Of a stretch of 44,716 nucleotides of DNA, positions 9,293 through 16,208 are shown piece after piece. Numbering within the stretch: position 1 is the stretch's first letter; each line of letters starts with the position of its first letter. The DNA is taken from positions 1-44,716 of the IMG/VR virus record IMGVR_UViG_3300027987_000068; one strand, 5' to 3'. The stretch comes from a virus. Below the pieces are notes generated by a model. The model saw only the letters and a program-made list of their open reading frames with translations, searched no databases and was not told where the DNA came from. Both the position numbers and the translations under genes were made by a program.

Positions 9293-9314
9293 CACATTTC
9301 AGGAGGTAGGGATC

Positions 9315-9758
9315 ATGGCACAGGGCGACGTAACATTTTTTCAGGAGGCCAACGCGTACCAAATCGACGGCGGATGGGAGGCGGCCGATGACATCAAATG
9401 CGCGATCCTCGACAACACGGTCACCCCGACAGCCGCGACCGCGACGCCGGCGCTCGGCGATTTCACCGAGGTAGGCACGGCCGGCTCGTACGTTGCGGGC
9501 GGCACCTCGCTCGGCACGCTCGGGACGGTCGTCACCCAATCGGGTGCCGTGATGACGTTCGATTCGGCGACGAACCCGACGTGGGCTCAGAATGCGTCGA
9601 ACGACGTCGACGCGTATTGGGGCCTCGTCTATAACGACACGCAAGTCGGGGATCCGGCGCTCTTGTTCGTCGATCTCGGCGGGCCGGTCGATATGACGGC
9701 CGGGGACTTGACCATCACCTGGAACGCGAGCGGGATCTACACAATCACGATCACGTAA
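9315..9758 (+). CDS. Probable virion-associated structural protein
   Basis: A 147-residue protein from ATG 9315 with a strong Shine-Dalgarno (AGGAGGT) and hairpins on both sides, so it is probably strongly expressed. Composition is typical of beta-rich virion proteins: many Thr, Ala, Gly and Asp, few Lys, no Cys except one, no membrane segment. The end alternates Thr/Ile as a final beta strand. Comparable proteins in other phages sit among tail or decoration genes. It may be a decoration or fibre-base protein; no specific fold is recognised. Confidence 0.45.
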   Translation: MAQGDVTFFQEANAYQIDGGWEAADDIKCAILDNTVTPTAATATPALGDFTEVGTAGSYVAGGTSLGTLGTVVTQSGAVMTFDSATNPTWAQNASNDVDAYWGLVYNDTQVGDPALLFVDLGGPVDMTAGDLTITWNASGIYTITIT

Positions 9759-9767
9759 ACCGCGATA

Positions 9768-9791
9768 CGGGGGAGGCGCCGTCCTCCCCCG
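9768..9791 (+). terminator. Strong 9-bp GC hairpin
   Basis: CGGGGGAGG at 9768-9776 pairs perfectly with CCTCCCCCG at 9783-9791 around a 6-base loop. Only two T follow, so this is not a textbook intrinsic terminator, but the stem is very stable. It lies in the 50-base gap between the structural gene and the methyltransferase-like gene and could reduce read-through or protect the upstream mRNA from decay. Confidence 0.55.
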
Positions 9792-9808
9792 TTCGACGGA
9801 GGAACGAA

Positions 9809-10549
9809 ATGCCGGTCGGCAATTGGAACCTCGCGCGTATGTTCGGCACGTATTGGCTCCCGATCGACCACGGCGAGGAGCCGGTGCGGAGCCACCCGCT
9901 TTGGGGTCAGGTCGTGAATTACGGGCGCACGCGCGCTAACCTCCTCCAAGCGCCTTGGGGCGATATCACGTGGTACCGCAATTTCTGGAACCTCGTCGCG
10001 TCCGCGGGCGGGATTCAGCCGAGCGACACAATCGTATTTCTCGGCGCCGGGTTCGGGTATCTTGCGGAGGCGGCGCTCGACGCGGGATGGGCGAGCGTCC
10101 AAACGGTCGACGACTCGAATTGGATCGACGCTCATAAAGACGAGCTCGGGTGGCGATGGAACGGCTCCGCGTGGGTTCAGGATCAAAAGAACATGAGCGA
10201 CGCGGTGCAAGCCGTTTGGCATAAGGCGGCGCTCACCTCGAACCCGGTCGCGCTCCGCAACGCGCTCGGCGGCCGGCGAGATTGGGTGATTACCGATTCG
10301 ATGCTCTCGTCGCTCGTCTCGAGCGCGGATCCGTTCTATACGGCCGGCGAGGAGGACGGCACGGAGCTCGATACGGCGTTCGCCGGATGCGACGGGCTCG
10401 TGCAGCCGACCGGGACCGTCTTGCACCTCGTGACGCTGAACGCGAAACCGCCGTTCCATCGGCGCGACTCCGTCGCGAGCTGGAAAGCATTGCACCCGGC
10501 GCACGCGTTCGCCGTGAACGGTCCGTTTCCCGATTTCGCGATCCTGTAA
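9809..10549 (+). CDS. SAM-methyltransferase-like protein in the tail/fibre region
   Basis: A 246-residue protein from ATG 9809 with a clear Shine-Dalgarno (GGAGG). Residues about 74-93 hold TIVFLGAGFGYLAEAALDAG, a class I methyltransferase motif I (GxGxG-like), and about 15 residues later an acidic VDDS follows as motif II. A later RRDWVITDS could be the motif IV strand. Trp and Tyr are frequent in the first 70 residues. Substrate is unknown. Lying between two virion-type genes, it could modify a virion component or be carried in the particle. It ends two bases before the next gene. Confidence 0.55.
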   Translation: MPVGNWNLARMFGTYWLPIDHGEEPVRSHPLWGQVVNYGRTRANLLQAPWGDITWYRNFWNLVASAGGIQPSDTIVFLGAGFGYLAEAALDAGWASVQTVDDSNWIDAHKDELGWRWNGSAWVQDQKNMSDAVQAVWHKAALTSNPVALRNALGGRRDWVITDSMLSSLVSSADPFYTAGEEDGTELDTAFAGCDGLVQPTGTVLHLVTLNAKPPFHRRDSVASWKALHPAHAFAVNGPFPDFAIL

Positions 10550-10551
10550 CG

Positions 10552-13092
10552 ATGGCGCTCCAAGCTCTCCCGTCGACGTGGGATGGCGGCTATGTGGCGG
10601 GGCCGTATCTCGGGGCTAACGGGCACGTCTATATCCTATCGCGCGACGACTCCGGTAATATCGGCATCCTCAAGACGACGGCGCCCGGATCGTCGGCATT
10701 CACGGAACAAGACGGGAGCAATCGCCCCACAGTAACGGGCACGACCGCGTTTTTAGACGTGAAAGCGTTTTGGGATCGAGCTGCTGACGTGGTTTGGGTG
10801 ATCGCGTGGAGCGACACGGTTCCCGCGATGGGCGACCCGACGTATTACCTCGACGTGTGGTCGTTCAGTATGGCGTCGGATGCATGGACGAAAACGGGCG
10901 GGCCGCGTGGCAACATTCACAGTTATACGTCGGGCGCGGTCTCGCTCGCCCCCAAGATCATGCTCCGGACGTTCGACTCCGGAACGAATCAATTCGACCT
11001 CGCCGTGATTTTCTCCGGCGCCGACGCCGCTGATATGGGCTCGGCGTTCCGCACGACGTACCATATGTGGTACGACAGCGCGGCGGGGACACCGGCTTGG
11101 ACAACGCCGACGAGGATCGACTCGAGCACGGGCGGCGTGCATTACGACCCGAGCTCGATATCGACCGATGTCACGTCGTCGGGTAACTATGCTGTGGAAT
11201 GGGCGGCGGTAGGCAGCGGGCCAGAGGCGCGCATGATGTTCGGCTCGACCCACAGTGCCGGGGCAATTGGCGCCGTGGGGACGGGATCCGTCACCGGACC
11301 GGTCGACGGCAAGTTTCACGTTGCCTATAACGACGGTGGGACGTGGCGCGGAACGCTCGTGCAAATGGGCGGCACGACATCGGCGAACGGCATCCGGTAC
11401 GACCCGACCAACGCGACACCGTTCGCGAGCGAAACCGAAGAATCGGACATCACGGGCGCTATCAACATCTACTCCGCTGAGATCCTCGGCGCGTACGATC
11501 CCGACACCGACATCCGGTACGCGATTTACGTCAATAACAGCTCGACCGGGCAGATTCGGACGGTCGAATCGGATAACGAGGCATCGTGGGGGAACGATAC
11601 CGTTCGGCGGACCGTGACGAGCGGGATCGTACATCTACAGTGGCACGGCGCGGCGATTTACACCCGAAGCGGGACGAAACTCCTCGCGTATTGCTATTAC
11701 GACTCGAACGAGGGCCTCGGGTATTACGACGAGATCTCGCTCGCGAGCGGCGACACAAATGTAAACGCGAATACCGAGACGCTCTCGCTCGCGACGCATG
11801 CCGCGACGGTCAACGCGGAGACGAACGTCCTCGCGAATGTCGAGACGCTGTCGCTCGCGACGCATCCCGCGACGATCACGCTAACGGTAAACGTCGCGGC
11901 GGGCACGGCCGCGCTCGAGCTCGCGACGCTGCCGGCGAATGTGAACGCGGAGACGAACGTCCTCGCCGGTGTCGAGACGCTCGGGCTCACGACACACGCG
12001 GCGACCGTGAACGCGGAACGGAACGTCGAGGCGGCGACGGAGACGCTCGAGCTCGCGACGCTCGCTGCCGACGTCAACCTCGATCGGTTTGTCGCTGCCG
12101 GTACCGCGGCGCTGTCGCTCGTGACGAATCCGGCGACCGTCAACGCCGAGACGAACGTGCAAGCGGGCACGGCCGCGCTCACGTTGGCGACGTTCCCGGC
12201 CGACGTGAGCCTCGGCAAAGTCGTCGACGCCGGGACGGCCGCGCTGTCGCTCGTGACGCATGCCGCGGACGTCAATCTCGACAAGCTCGTAGACGCCGGG
12301 ACGGCCGCGCTCACGCTGGCGACGCAACCCGCCGACGTGAACCTCGACCGCAACGTCGCGGCCGGAGTCGCGACGCTCACGCTCGGAACGCTGCCGGCCG
12401 GCGTGAATGCCGAGACGAACGTCCTCGCCGGTACGGCCGTCCTCACGCTGGCAACGTATCCGGCGTCGATCGGCGGTTCGACGAATATCGCGGCGACGAC
12501 GGCGACGCTCACGCTCGCGACGTACGCGGCGGGCGTGAATGCGGAGACGAACGTCCTCGCGGCGACGGAAACGCTCTCGCTCGGTACGCTCGCGGCCGAC
12601 GTGAATCTCGACCGGTTCGTCGCTGTCGGAGTCGCCGGGCTCACGCTCGCGACGTATCCGGCCACGATCGAGGTCGGAGGCGCGACGAACGTCAACGCGA
12701 CGACGGCGACGCTCGAGCTCGCGACGTATCCGGCCACCGTGAACGCCGAGCGGAACGTCCTCGCCGGCACGGCAGCGCTCATGCTCTCGACCTCGAGCGC
12801 TCAAATCGGGCTCGACCGCGACGTCGCGGCGGCGACCGCCGCGCTCGTGCTCAATACGTATCCGGCGATCGTGGAGCTCGGCGGGGCGACGATCGCGGCC
12901 GGCGTCGCCCGGCTCGAGCTGGCAACGTACGCGGCGACGATCCTCGCCGTGCAGCTCGGCGAGAACCCGGGCACGGTCGTCGGGCTCGAGGGATCCGCTG
13001 TCACCTCGGCCGAGCTCACCGGTGCGGCGGACGTCGACGGGACGCTCTCGGGCCGGGCGGATGTATCCGGTACGCTCGAGGGACAGCGATAA
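10552..13092 (+). CDS. Long fibre-like protein: propeller-like head plus 18 repeats of 22 residues
   Basis: An 846-residue protein from ATG 10552. Residues 1 to about 400 are rich in Trp, Gly, Asp and Tyr with strand-turn patterns such as DVVWVIAWSD, suggesting a beta-propeller or sialidase-like domain. From residue 403 to about 801 come eighteen tandem units of about 22 residues with the pattern Asn-Val-x-Ala-Gly-Thr-x-x-Leu-x-Leu-Ala-Thr-x-Pro-Ala-x-Val-Asn. The regular spacing of Leu/Val suggests a beta-solenoid or fibrous shaft. The last 35 residues have short Gly-x repeats. No catalytic site is visible. Neighbours suggest a virion fibre or appendage. Repeat boundaries are certain; function is inferred. 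Confidence 0.65.
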   Translation: MALQALPSTWDGGYVAGPYLGANGHVYILSRDDSGNIGILKTTAPGSSAFTEQDGSNRPTVTGTTAFLDVKAFWDRAADVVWVIAWSDTVPAMGDPTYYLDVWSFSMASDAWTKTGGPRGNIHSYTSGAVSLAPKIMLRTFDSGTNQFDLAVIFSGADAADMGSAFRTTYHMWYDSAAGTPAWTTPTRIDSSTGGVHYDPSSISTDVTSSGNYAVEWAAVGSGPEARMMFGSTHSAGAIGAVGTGSVTGPVDGKFHVAYNDGGTWRGTLVQMGGTTSANGIRYDPTNATPFASETEESDITGAINIYSAEILGAYDPDTDIRYAIYVNNSSTGQIRTVESDNEASWGNDTVRRTVTSGIVHLQWHGAAIYTRSGTKLLAYCYYDSNEGLGYYDEISLASGDTNVNANTETLSLATHAATVNAETNVLANVETLSLATHPATITLTVNVAAGTAALELATLPANVNAETNVLAGVETLGLTTHAATVNAERNVEAATETLELATLAADVNLDRFVAAGTAALSLVTNPATVNAETNVQAGTAALTLATFPADVSLGKVVDAGTAALSLVTHAADVNLDKLVDAGTAALTLATQPADVNLDRNVAAGVATLTLGTLPAGVNAETNVLAGTAVLTLATYPASIGGSTNIAATTATLTLATYAAGVNAETNVLAATETLSLGTLAADVNLDRFVAVGVAGLTLATYPATIEVGGATNVNATTATLELATYPATVNAERNVLAGTAALMLSTSSAQIGLDRDVAAATAALVLNTYPAIVELGGATIAAGVARLELATYAATILAVQLGENPGTVVGLEGSAVTSAELTGAADVDGTLSGRADVSGTLEGQR
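11758..12954 (+). repeat. Array of 18 coding repeats, unit 66 bp (22 residues)
   Basis: The array runs in one frame through the C-terminal half of the fibre-like protein. Units are 22 residues, with two units extended by two residues (Gly-Gly insertion before the Ala-Thr end, near residues 710 and 800). Some units share GTGAACGCGGAGACGAAC-type DNA, showing recent duplication, while others have drifted. Confidence 0.9.
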
Positions 13093-13118
13093 ACTTTTCG
13101 GAGGAGGAGGGCGATACC

Positions 13119-13490
13119 GTGGCGAAAACGCAACAGGATTTGACCATTTACCGGAGCGGCTCGTACGTGCCGGTCGTGAACCTCCTCGATACCGACGGCT
13201 CCGGCTGGAATCCGAACGGGTTCGATCTCCGGTACCGGATCGCGTACAGCTCCCGGCATGCCGCGGCGCTCCTCGAGATCGACTCCCCGGACATCACGAC
13301 CGACGAGCCCGTATCCGGCACGTTCACGGCGACGATACCGCTCGACACCGCGCGGACGGAGCTCCTCCCGACCGGCCGGCTGTATCACGAGCTCTATGCC
13401 GTGAGCCTCGGCGGCGAGCGGATTGTCCTAATGACGGGCCTCCTGACCGTGATCCCGGCGCAAGCCGAACACGAGGCGGTCGGCTCGTAA
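13119..13490 (+). CDS. Small beta-rich structural protein, BppU-N-like
   Basis: A 123-residue protein starting at GTG 13119, after an unusually long Shine-Dalgarno run (GGAGGAGGAGG, 13100-13110). The N-terminus (QDLTIYRSGSYVPVVNLLD) and the rest resemble the small Ig-like domain found at the start of upper baseplate/fibre proteins, in which a QDLTIYRGD-type strand opens a sandwich. No membrane segment or signal peptide is seen. It closes the structural block before the regulatory region. It may be a fibre adaptor or chaperone; the domain match is by pattern only. Confidence 0.5.
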   Translation: MAKTQQDLTIYRSGSYVPVVNLLDTDGSGWNPNGFDLRYRIAYSSRHAAALLEIDSPDITTDEPVSGTFTATIPLDTARTELLPTGRLYHELYAVSLGGERIVLMTGLLTVIPAQAEHEAVGS

Positions 13491-13528
13491 CGGCGTAAAG
13501 CTCGACCTCCTCCCGAGCTCCGCCGTTC

Positions 13529-13575
13529 AGCGGGTCGGGCCGTGTTTCCCCGTGAAACATTGCGCCCGGCCCGCT
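13529..13575 (+). terminator. 12-bp stem-loop, candidate late terminator
   Basis: AGCGGGTCGGGC (13529-13540) pairs with GCCCGGCCCGCT (13564-13575), with one G-U pair and a 23-base loop that itself contains a 6-bp hairpin. It follows the last structural gene by about 40 bases. Only CTT follows, so intrinsic termination is uncertain; it may be a structured 5' leader element or a protein-binding site. Confidence 0.45.
13543..13559. promoter_or_regulatory. parS-like palindrome
   Basis: TGTTTC-CCC-GTGAAACA reads as an interrupted palindrome. It matches the bacterial ParB site TGTTTCACGTGAAACA with both half-site ends intact, one A-to-C change and one extra C in the centre. No parA or parB gene is present in the window. 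It could bind host ParB, another regulator, or simply form the inner hairpin of the surrounding stem. Confidence 0.35.
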
Positions 13576-13597
13576 CTTGCGTGTCGTGCACGCTTGA

Positions 13598-13614
13598 CCG
13601 ATATTCGTTATCGG
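13598..13614. promoter_or_regulatory. Palindrome, possible operator
   Basis: CCGATA (13598-13603) and TATCGG (13609-13614) form a perfect 6-bp inverted repeat with a TTCGT spacer. It overlaps the putative TTGACC element and lies 32 bases before the first small gene, a position fitting an operator or a small RNA hairpin. Confidence 0.35.
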
Positions 13615-13645
13615 GGTTTGTTTCCCGTGTGCACGGAGAGGCAGA

Positions 13646-13864
13646 ATGGCAAGGCGCGAGGAGCTCGATCTTTGGAGACGGCTCGTACGACGTCGGCTCG
13701 ACGAGCGCAACGCGACGGGCGAATGGGAGGATTATATCGCGTTGTTTTTACGCGACGACGAGCCGGGCTCGATCCTCGATTCACTCGAGGCGGCCGGCGT
13801 GATCGACGCGGACGGGATCCTCACACCGGCAGGGCGTCAAGCGGCGTCGTGGTTAATGACGTGA
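13646..13864 (+). CDS. Small hypothetical protein, first of the early-type operon
   Basis: A 72-residue protein from ATG 13646 with a GGAGAGG ribosome site. Highly charged N-terminal helix (Arg/Glu/Asp), then a segment GSILDSLEAAGVIDADGILT that resembles a winged-helix-type helix-turn-strand. As first gene after the regulatory region it may be a regulator, but I recognise no family. Confidence 0.45.
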   Translation: MARREELDLWRRLVRRRLDERNATGEWEDYIALFLRDDEPGSILDSLEAAGVIDADGILTPAGRQAASWLMT

Positions 13865-14043
13865 TCCGCACGAGCCGAGGTGTCCGGATGGCGGCGGACC
13901 TATGGGATTTCGTCGACGCGTACGCCGAGGCGCTCGGCGTGTCGGCGTCGGCGTTGCTCGAGCGCTGGACGCGCGAGCGGCGGGACGCTGTCCGCGGTGC
14001 GGGCGGCGAGGATTCACAACCTCACGGGGAGGTGAGCAAATGA
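13861..14043 (+). CDS. Ribbon-helix-helix-like small protein
   Basis: A 60-residue protein from GTG 13861 (GTGA overlap); ATG 13888 is an alternative start. The segment GVRMAADLWDFVDAYAEALG followed by VSASALLERWTRER has the strand-helix-helix pattern of CopG/Arc-type DNA-binding proteins, with a polar strand and a second helix opened by Ser. It may regulate this operon, for example at the nearby palindromes. This is a pattern call only. Confidence 0.45.
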   Translation: MIRTSRGVRMAADLWDFVDAYAEALGVSASALLERWTRERRDAVRGAGGEDSQPHGEVSK

Positions 14044-14261
14044 ACGCGGGAGCGAGGGATCCGAGGCGGACGCTCCGGATCGGGTTCGTCGACGAGCGCA
14101 TGATGCCGCGCTGTCCGGTTTGCGGCGATCGTGTGACGCTGACGCGACTCCACCGGATCCGCTACCACCATCGCCCGGGCGTCGACGTCGGTCGGTGCCC
14201 GGCGACGCGCCTCACGATGGGCGAGGCGCGCCTCGCGGCGCGCGGGGAGGTGGCACGATGA
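14040..14261 (+). CDS. Small CxxC protein
   Basis: A 73-residue protein in ATGA overlaps on both sides. One CPVCGD motif (about residues 25-30), a following HxxxxxHH cluster and a later Cys could make a zinc site. Arg-rich and basic, so nucleic-acid binding is possible. No recognised family. Confidence 0.4.
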   Translation: MNAGARDPRRTLRIGFVDERMMPRCPVCGDRVTLTRLHRIRYHHRPGVDVGRCPATRLTMGEARLAARGEVAR

Positions 14262-14587
14262 TTCGGGCGAGCGGGTTCCCGGAGACGCCGTGGACGCGGG
14301 TCGTGTTCGGCGTCCGGAGCGGCAAGGTGCTGGACGTCGTCCAGACACGGAGCGCTCGGGAGTCGTTTCGTTGGGGCTCGGCCGACGTCCGGGCCGGCGA
14401 GAGGCACTACGGGGAGCCGGTCCGGGTCGAGCTGTACCGGAGCCTCGAGGACGCGAACGCCGGCACGCCGTACGCGATGGTCGAGCCCGAGACGGTCGGC
14501 CGGGTATCGCTGTCGATCCCCGCGGCGACGATCGCCGAGCGGCATTGCCTCGCACGCGCCGCGTGGCTCCGGGAGGTGGCACGATGA
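14258..14587 (+). CDS. Hypothetical protein
   Basis: A 109-residue protein from ATG 14258, ATGA-coupled on both sides and preceded by GGGGAGG. Mixed alpha/beta composition with no membrane segment. It contains a single Cys near the end and a segment YAMVEPETVGRVSLSIPAAT. No motif or family recognised. Confidence 0.4.
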   Translation: MIRASGFPETPWTRVVFGVRSGKVLDVVQTRSARESFRWGSADVRAGERHYGEPVRVELYRSLEDANAGTPYAMVEPETVGRVSLSIPAATIAERHCLARAAWLREVAR

Positions 14588-14727
14588 CAGCCGAAATCCT
14601 CAACCTCACGGTGCGGATCGTCGGGCTCGTTCTCGTGATGGCGGGGACGCTCGTCGCCGTCGGCGTCGCGTTCGTTCGGCTCATGGACCGGCACGAGACG
14701 CGGTCGCGCTCGAGGTGGTCGCGATGA
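14584..14727 (+). CDS. Short single-pass membrane peptide
   Basis: A 47-residue protein with one membrane segment at about residues 8-31 (hydrophobic Leu/Val/Ala stretch) and an Arg/Ser-rich cytoplasmic tail. ATGA-coupled to both neighbours. Its role is unknown; small membrane proteins of this type are common in phage early regions. Confidence 0.4.
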   Translation: MTAEILNLTVRIVGLVLVMAGTLVAVGVAFVRLMDRHETRSRSRWSR

Positions 14728-15167
14728 CGCCGGCGGCGTGGGACGGCGAGCTCCGCGTGTCGCCGACGTCGGGCGACGTGTTCGGCCGTGTACACGCGAA
14801 AGGCCCGCCGGGCGAGGGCGCCCGACGGGCCGGGGAGGTAACGCAAGCGGCCGGATCGAGGCCCGCCGGGTCAATCTCGCCGGCGCCAGCTCCGGACGCA
14901 AGCGGGCTCCCCTGCCCGGATTGCTCGACCGGGCACGCGGAGGATTGCGAGGGCTGCCTCGACGGGCTCCGGCCGTGTGAGCATTGCGGCGACCGGCCCG
15001 CGGTCCTCGAGATCGGCGAGGGAGCGTATTGCGCGGCATGCGAGGAGGACGGGCTCCTCGTCGAATGTCAATTCGCGTTGAGCCAGCTCGTCGACCATGA
15101 GAGCGCTCGAGCTGCCGTCCGCATCGTCCGCGAGAGGATCCTCGCGGGGATGCTCCGGCGGCCGTAG
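14724..15167 (+). CDS. Cys-rich zinc-ribbon-like protein
   Basis: A 147-residue protein from ATG 14724 (GTG 14715 also in frame). The first 60 residues are low-complexity Pro/Ala/Gly. Residues about 64-107 hold CPDCSTG, CEGCLDG, CEHCG and CAAC, four CxxC motifs resembling the DnaJ cysteine-rich domain, so two zinc ions are likely. The C-terminus is helical. It may bind a protein or nucleic-acid partner. Substrate unknown. Confidence 0.45.
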   Translation: MTPAAWDGELRVSPTSGDVFGRVHAKGPPGEGARRAGEVTQAAGSRPAGSISPAPAPDASGLPCPDCSTGHAEDCEGCLDGLRPCEHCGDRPAVLEIGEGAYCAACEEDGLLVECQFALSQLVDHESARAAVRIVRERILAGMLRRP

Positions 15168-15195
15168 TTTCATTTTCACGGGGGAGGAACGTACG

Positions 15196-15417
15196 ATGGC
15201 GGCTGGAATCTTGAGCGCGCCGGGCACGGGGGCGGGACCGTGCCTCGAGCCATGCTCGCACACGGATTGCGCGGCGTCCCGCGAATGGGCGGAGCGCGCG
15301 TGTTCGATTTGCTCGGAGCCGATCGGGTTCGAGGTCCGTTTCTACCGGACCGGCCCGGACCGCGAGCTCCTCGCGCACGCGGCGTGCCTCGAGCGCTCGC
15401 TCGAGCTCGAAGCATGA
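15196..15417 (+). CDS. Small zinc-finger-like protein
   Basis: A 73-residue protein from ATG 15196 with a strong GGGGGAGG ribosome site after a 28-base gap. Six or more Cys (CLEPC, C at about 25, CSIC, then HAAC) suggest one or two zinc sites. It overlaps the Mom-like gene by 4 nt, so the two are probably co-translated. No family identified. Confidence 0.4.
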   Translation: MAAGILSAPGTGAGPCLEPCSHTDCAASREWAERACSICSEPIGFEVRFYRTGPDRELLAHAACLERSLELEA

Positions 15418-16208
15418 GCGCGCAACGCTGGCGCGACCGGCGCGACGTCTACCGTCCGGCGGGCGAGACGATCCGGACGGCCGCGTACGACGTCGAGCCG
15501 ATCGCCGACGACCGTACGGCACGGGCGTTCGTCGAGCGGCATCACTATTCGGGCACCTACCCGGCGGCCCGTTTCCGCGTCGGGCTCTACCGGCGCGCCG
15601 AGCTCGTCGGCGTCGCCGTGTTCTCGCATCCGTGCAACGATCGCGTCCTAACGAACGTGTTCCCGCGGCTGTCCGCTCGGGACGCGGTCGAGCTCGGCCG
15701 GTTCGTCTTGCTCGACGAGGTACCGGCGAACGGGGAGACGTGGTTTCTCGCGCGGGCATTCGACGTGCTCCGCGCTGCCGGCATCCGCGGCGTCGTCTCG
15801 TTCTCCGATCCGGTCGCGCGTACCGACGTGCACGGCCGTCGGCTTTTCGCCGGGCACCTCGGCACGATCTATCAAGCGCACAACGCGCGTTTCCTCGGGC
15901 GCGGCGACGGCCGGACGTTGACGCTCCTCCCGGATGCGACCGTGTTCTCGCACCGCGCGGCATGCAAGATCCGGGCGGGCGCTCGAGGATGGCGGTACGC
16001 GAGCGCTCAGCTCGTCGCGTACGGCGCTCAGCCGCTCGAGGAGGACGCCGACCGGCCGGGTCGGGAGGCGTGGCTCCGTCGCTGGCTCTCGGCGCTCACA
16101 CGGCGACTCCGGCACCCGGGATGCTATCGGTACGCATGGGGCCTCGATCGTCGTGTCGAGCTCCCGGACGGCGCCCGGTACCCGAAAGCGCTCGAGGTGG
16201 CGGCATGA
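15414..16208 (+). CDS. mom-like: Mom-like DNA adenine modification protein (GNAT fold)
   Basis: A 264-residue protein. Residues 38-50 (ARAFVERHHYSGTYP region) and the segments GVAVFSHP, AVELGRFVLLDEVP, ANGETWFLARAF, VVSFSDP and GHLGTIYQAHN (147-157) follow the pattern of the phage Mu Mom family, acetyltransferase-fold proteins that convert adenine in DNA to a carbamoylmethylated form and so block restriction enzymes. In Mu, expression is tightly controlled by Com, a small zinc protein; the small Cys-rich protein coded just upstream and overlapping by 4 nt is a tempting analogue, though not recognisably Com. It overlaps the RecE-like gene by 4 nt. The family call is from motifs; activity is not shown. 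Confidence 0.7.
   Translation: MSAQRWRDRRDVYRPAGETIRTAAYDVEPIADDRTARAFVERHHYSGTYPAARFRVGLYRRAELVGVAVFSHPCNDRVLTNVFPRLSARDAVELGRFVLLDEVPANGETWFLARAFDVLRAAGIRGVVSFSDPVARTDVHGRRLFAGHLGTIYQAHNARFLGRGDGRTLTLLPDATVFSHRAACKIRAGARGWRYASAQLVAYGAQPLEEDADRPGREAWLRRWLSALTRRLRHPGCYRYAWGLDRRVELPDGARYPKALEVAA

Larger units (their letters stand above)
13491..13645 (+). promoter_or_regulatory. Main intergenic regulatory region
   Basis: These 155 bases are the longest gene-free stretch and separate the end of the late/structural block from the small early-type genes. They hold a long imperfect stem (13529-13575) with a nested palindrome, a second palindrome (13598-13614), and two GTGCAC copies (13586-13591, 13629-13634). 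A possible promoter -35 is TTGACC at 13594-13599 with a weak TTTGTT 17 bases later; TTGCGT (13577) with GATATT (13600) is an alternative. The gene at 13646 has a GGAGAGG ribosome site. Confidence 0.5.

Noticed and set aside
8869-9309. Possible embedded o-spanin
   Set aside because: The frame starts Gly/Arg-rich with no signal peptide or lipobox Cys, so it looks like a shadow.
13542-13802. Open frame beginning within the stem-loop after the last structural gene
   Set aside because: It has no ribosome site, is low complexity and overlaps the well-supported gene at 13646.
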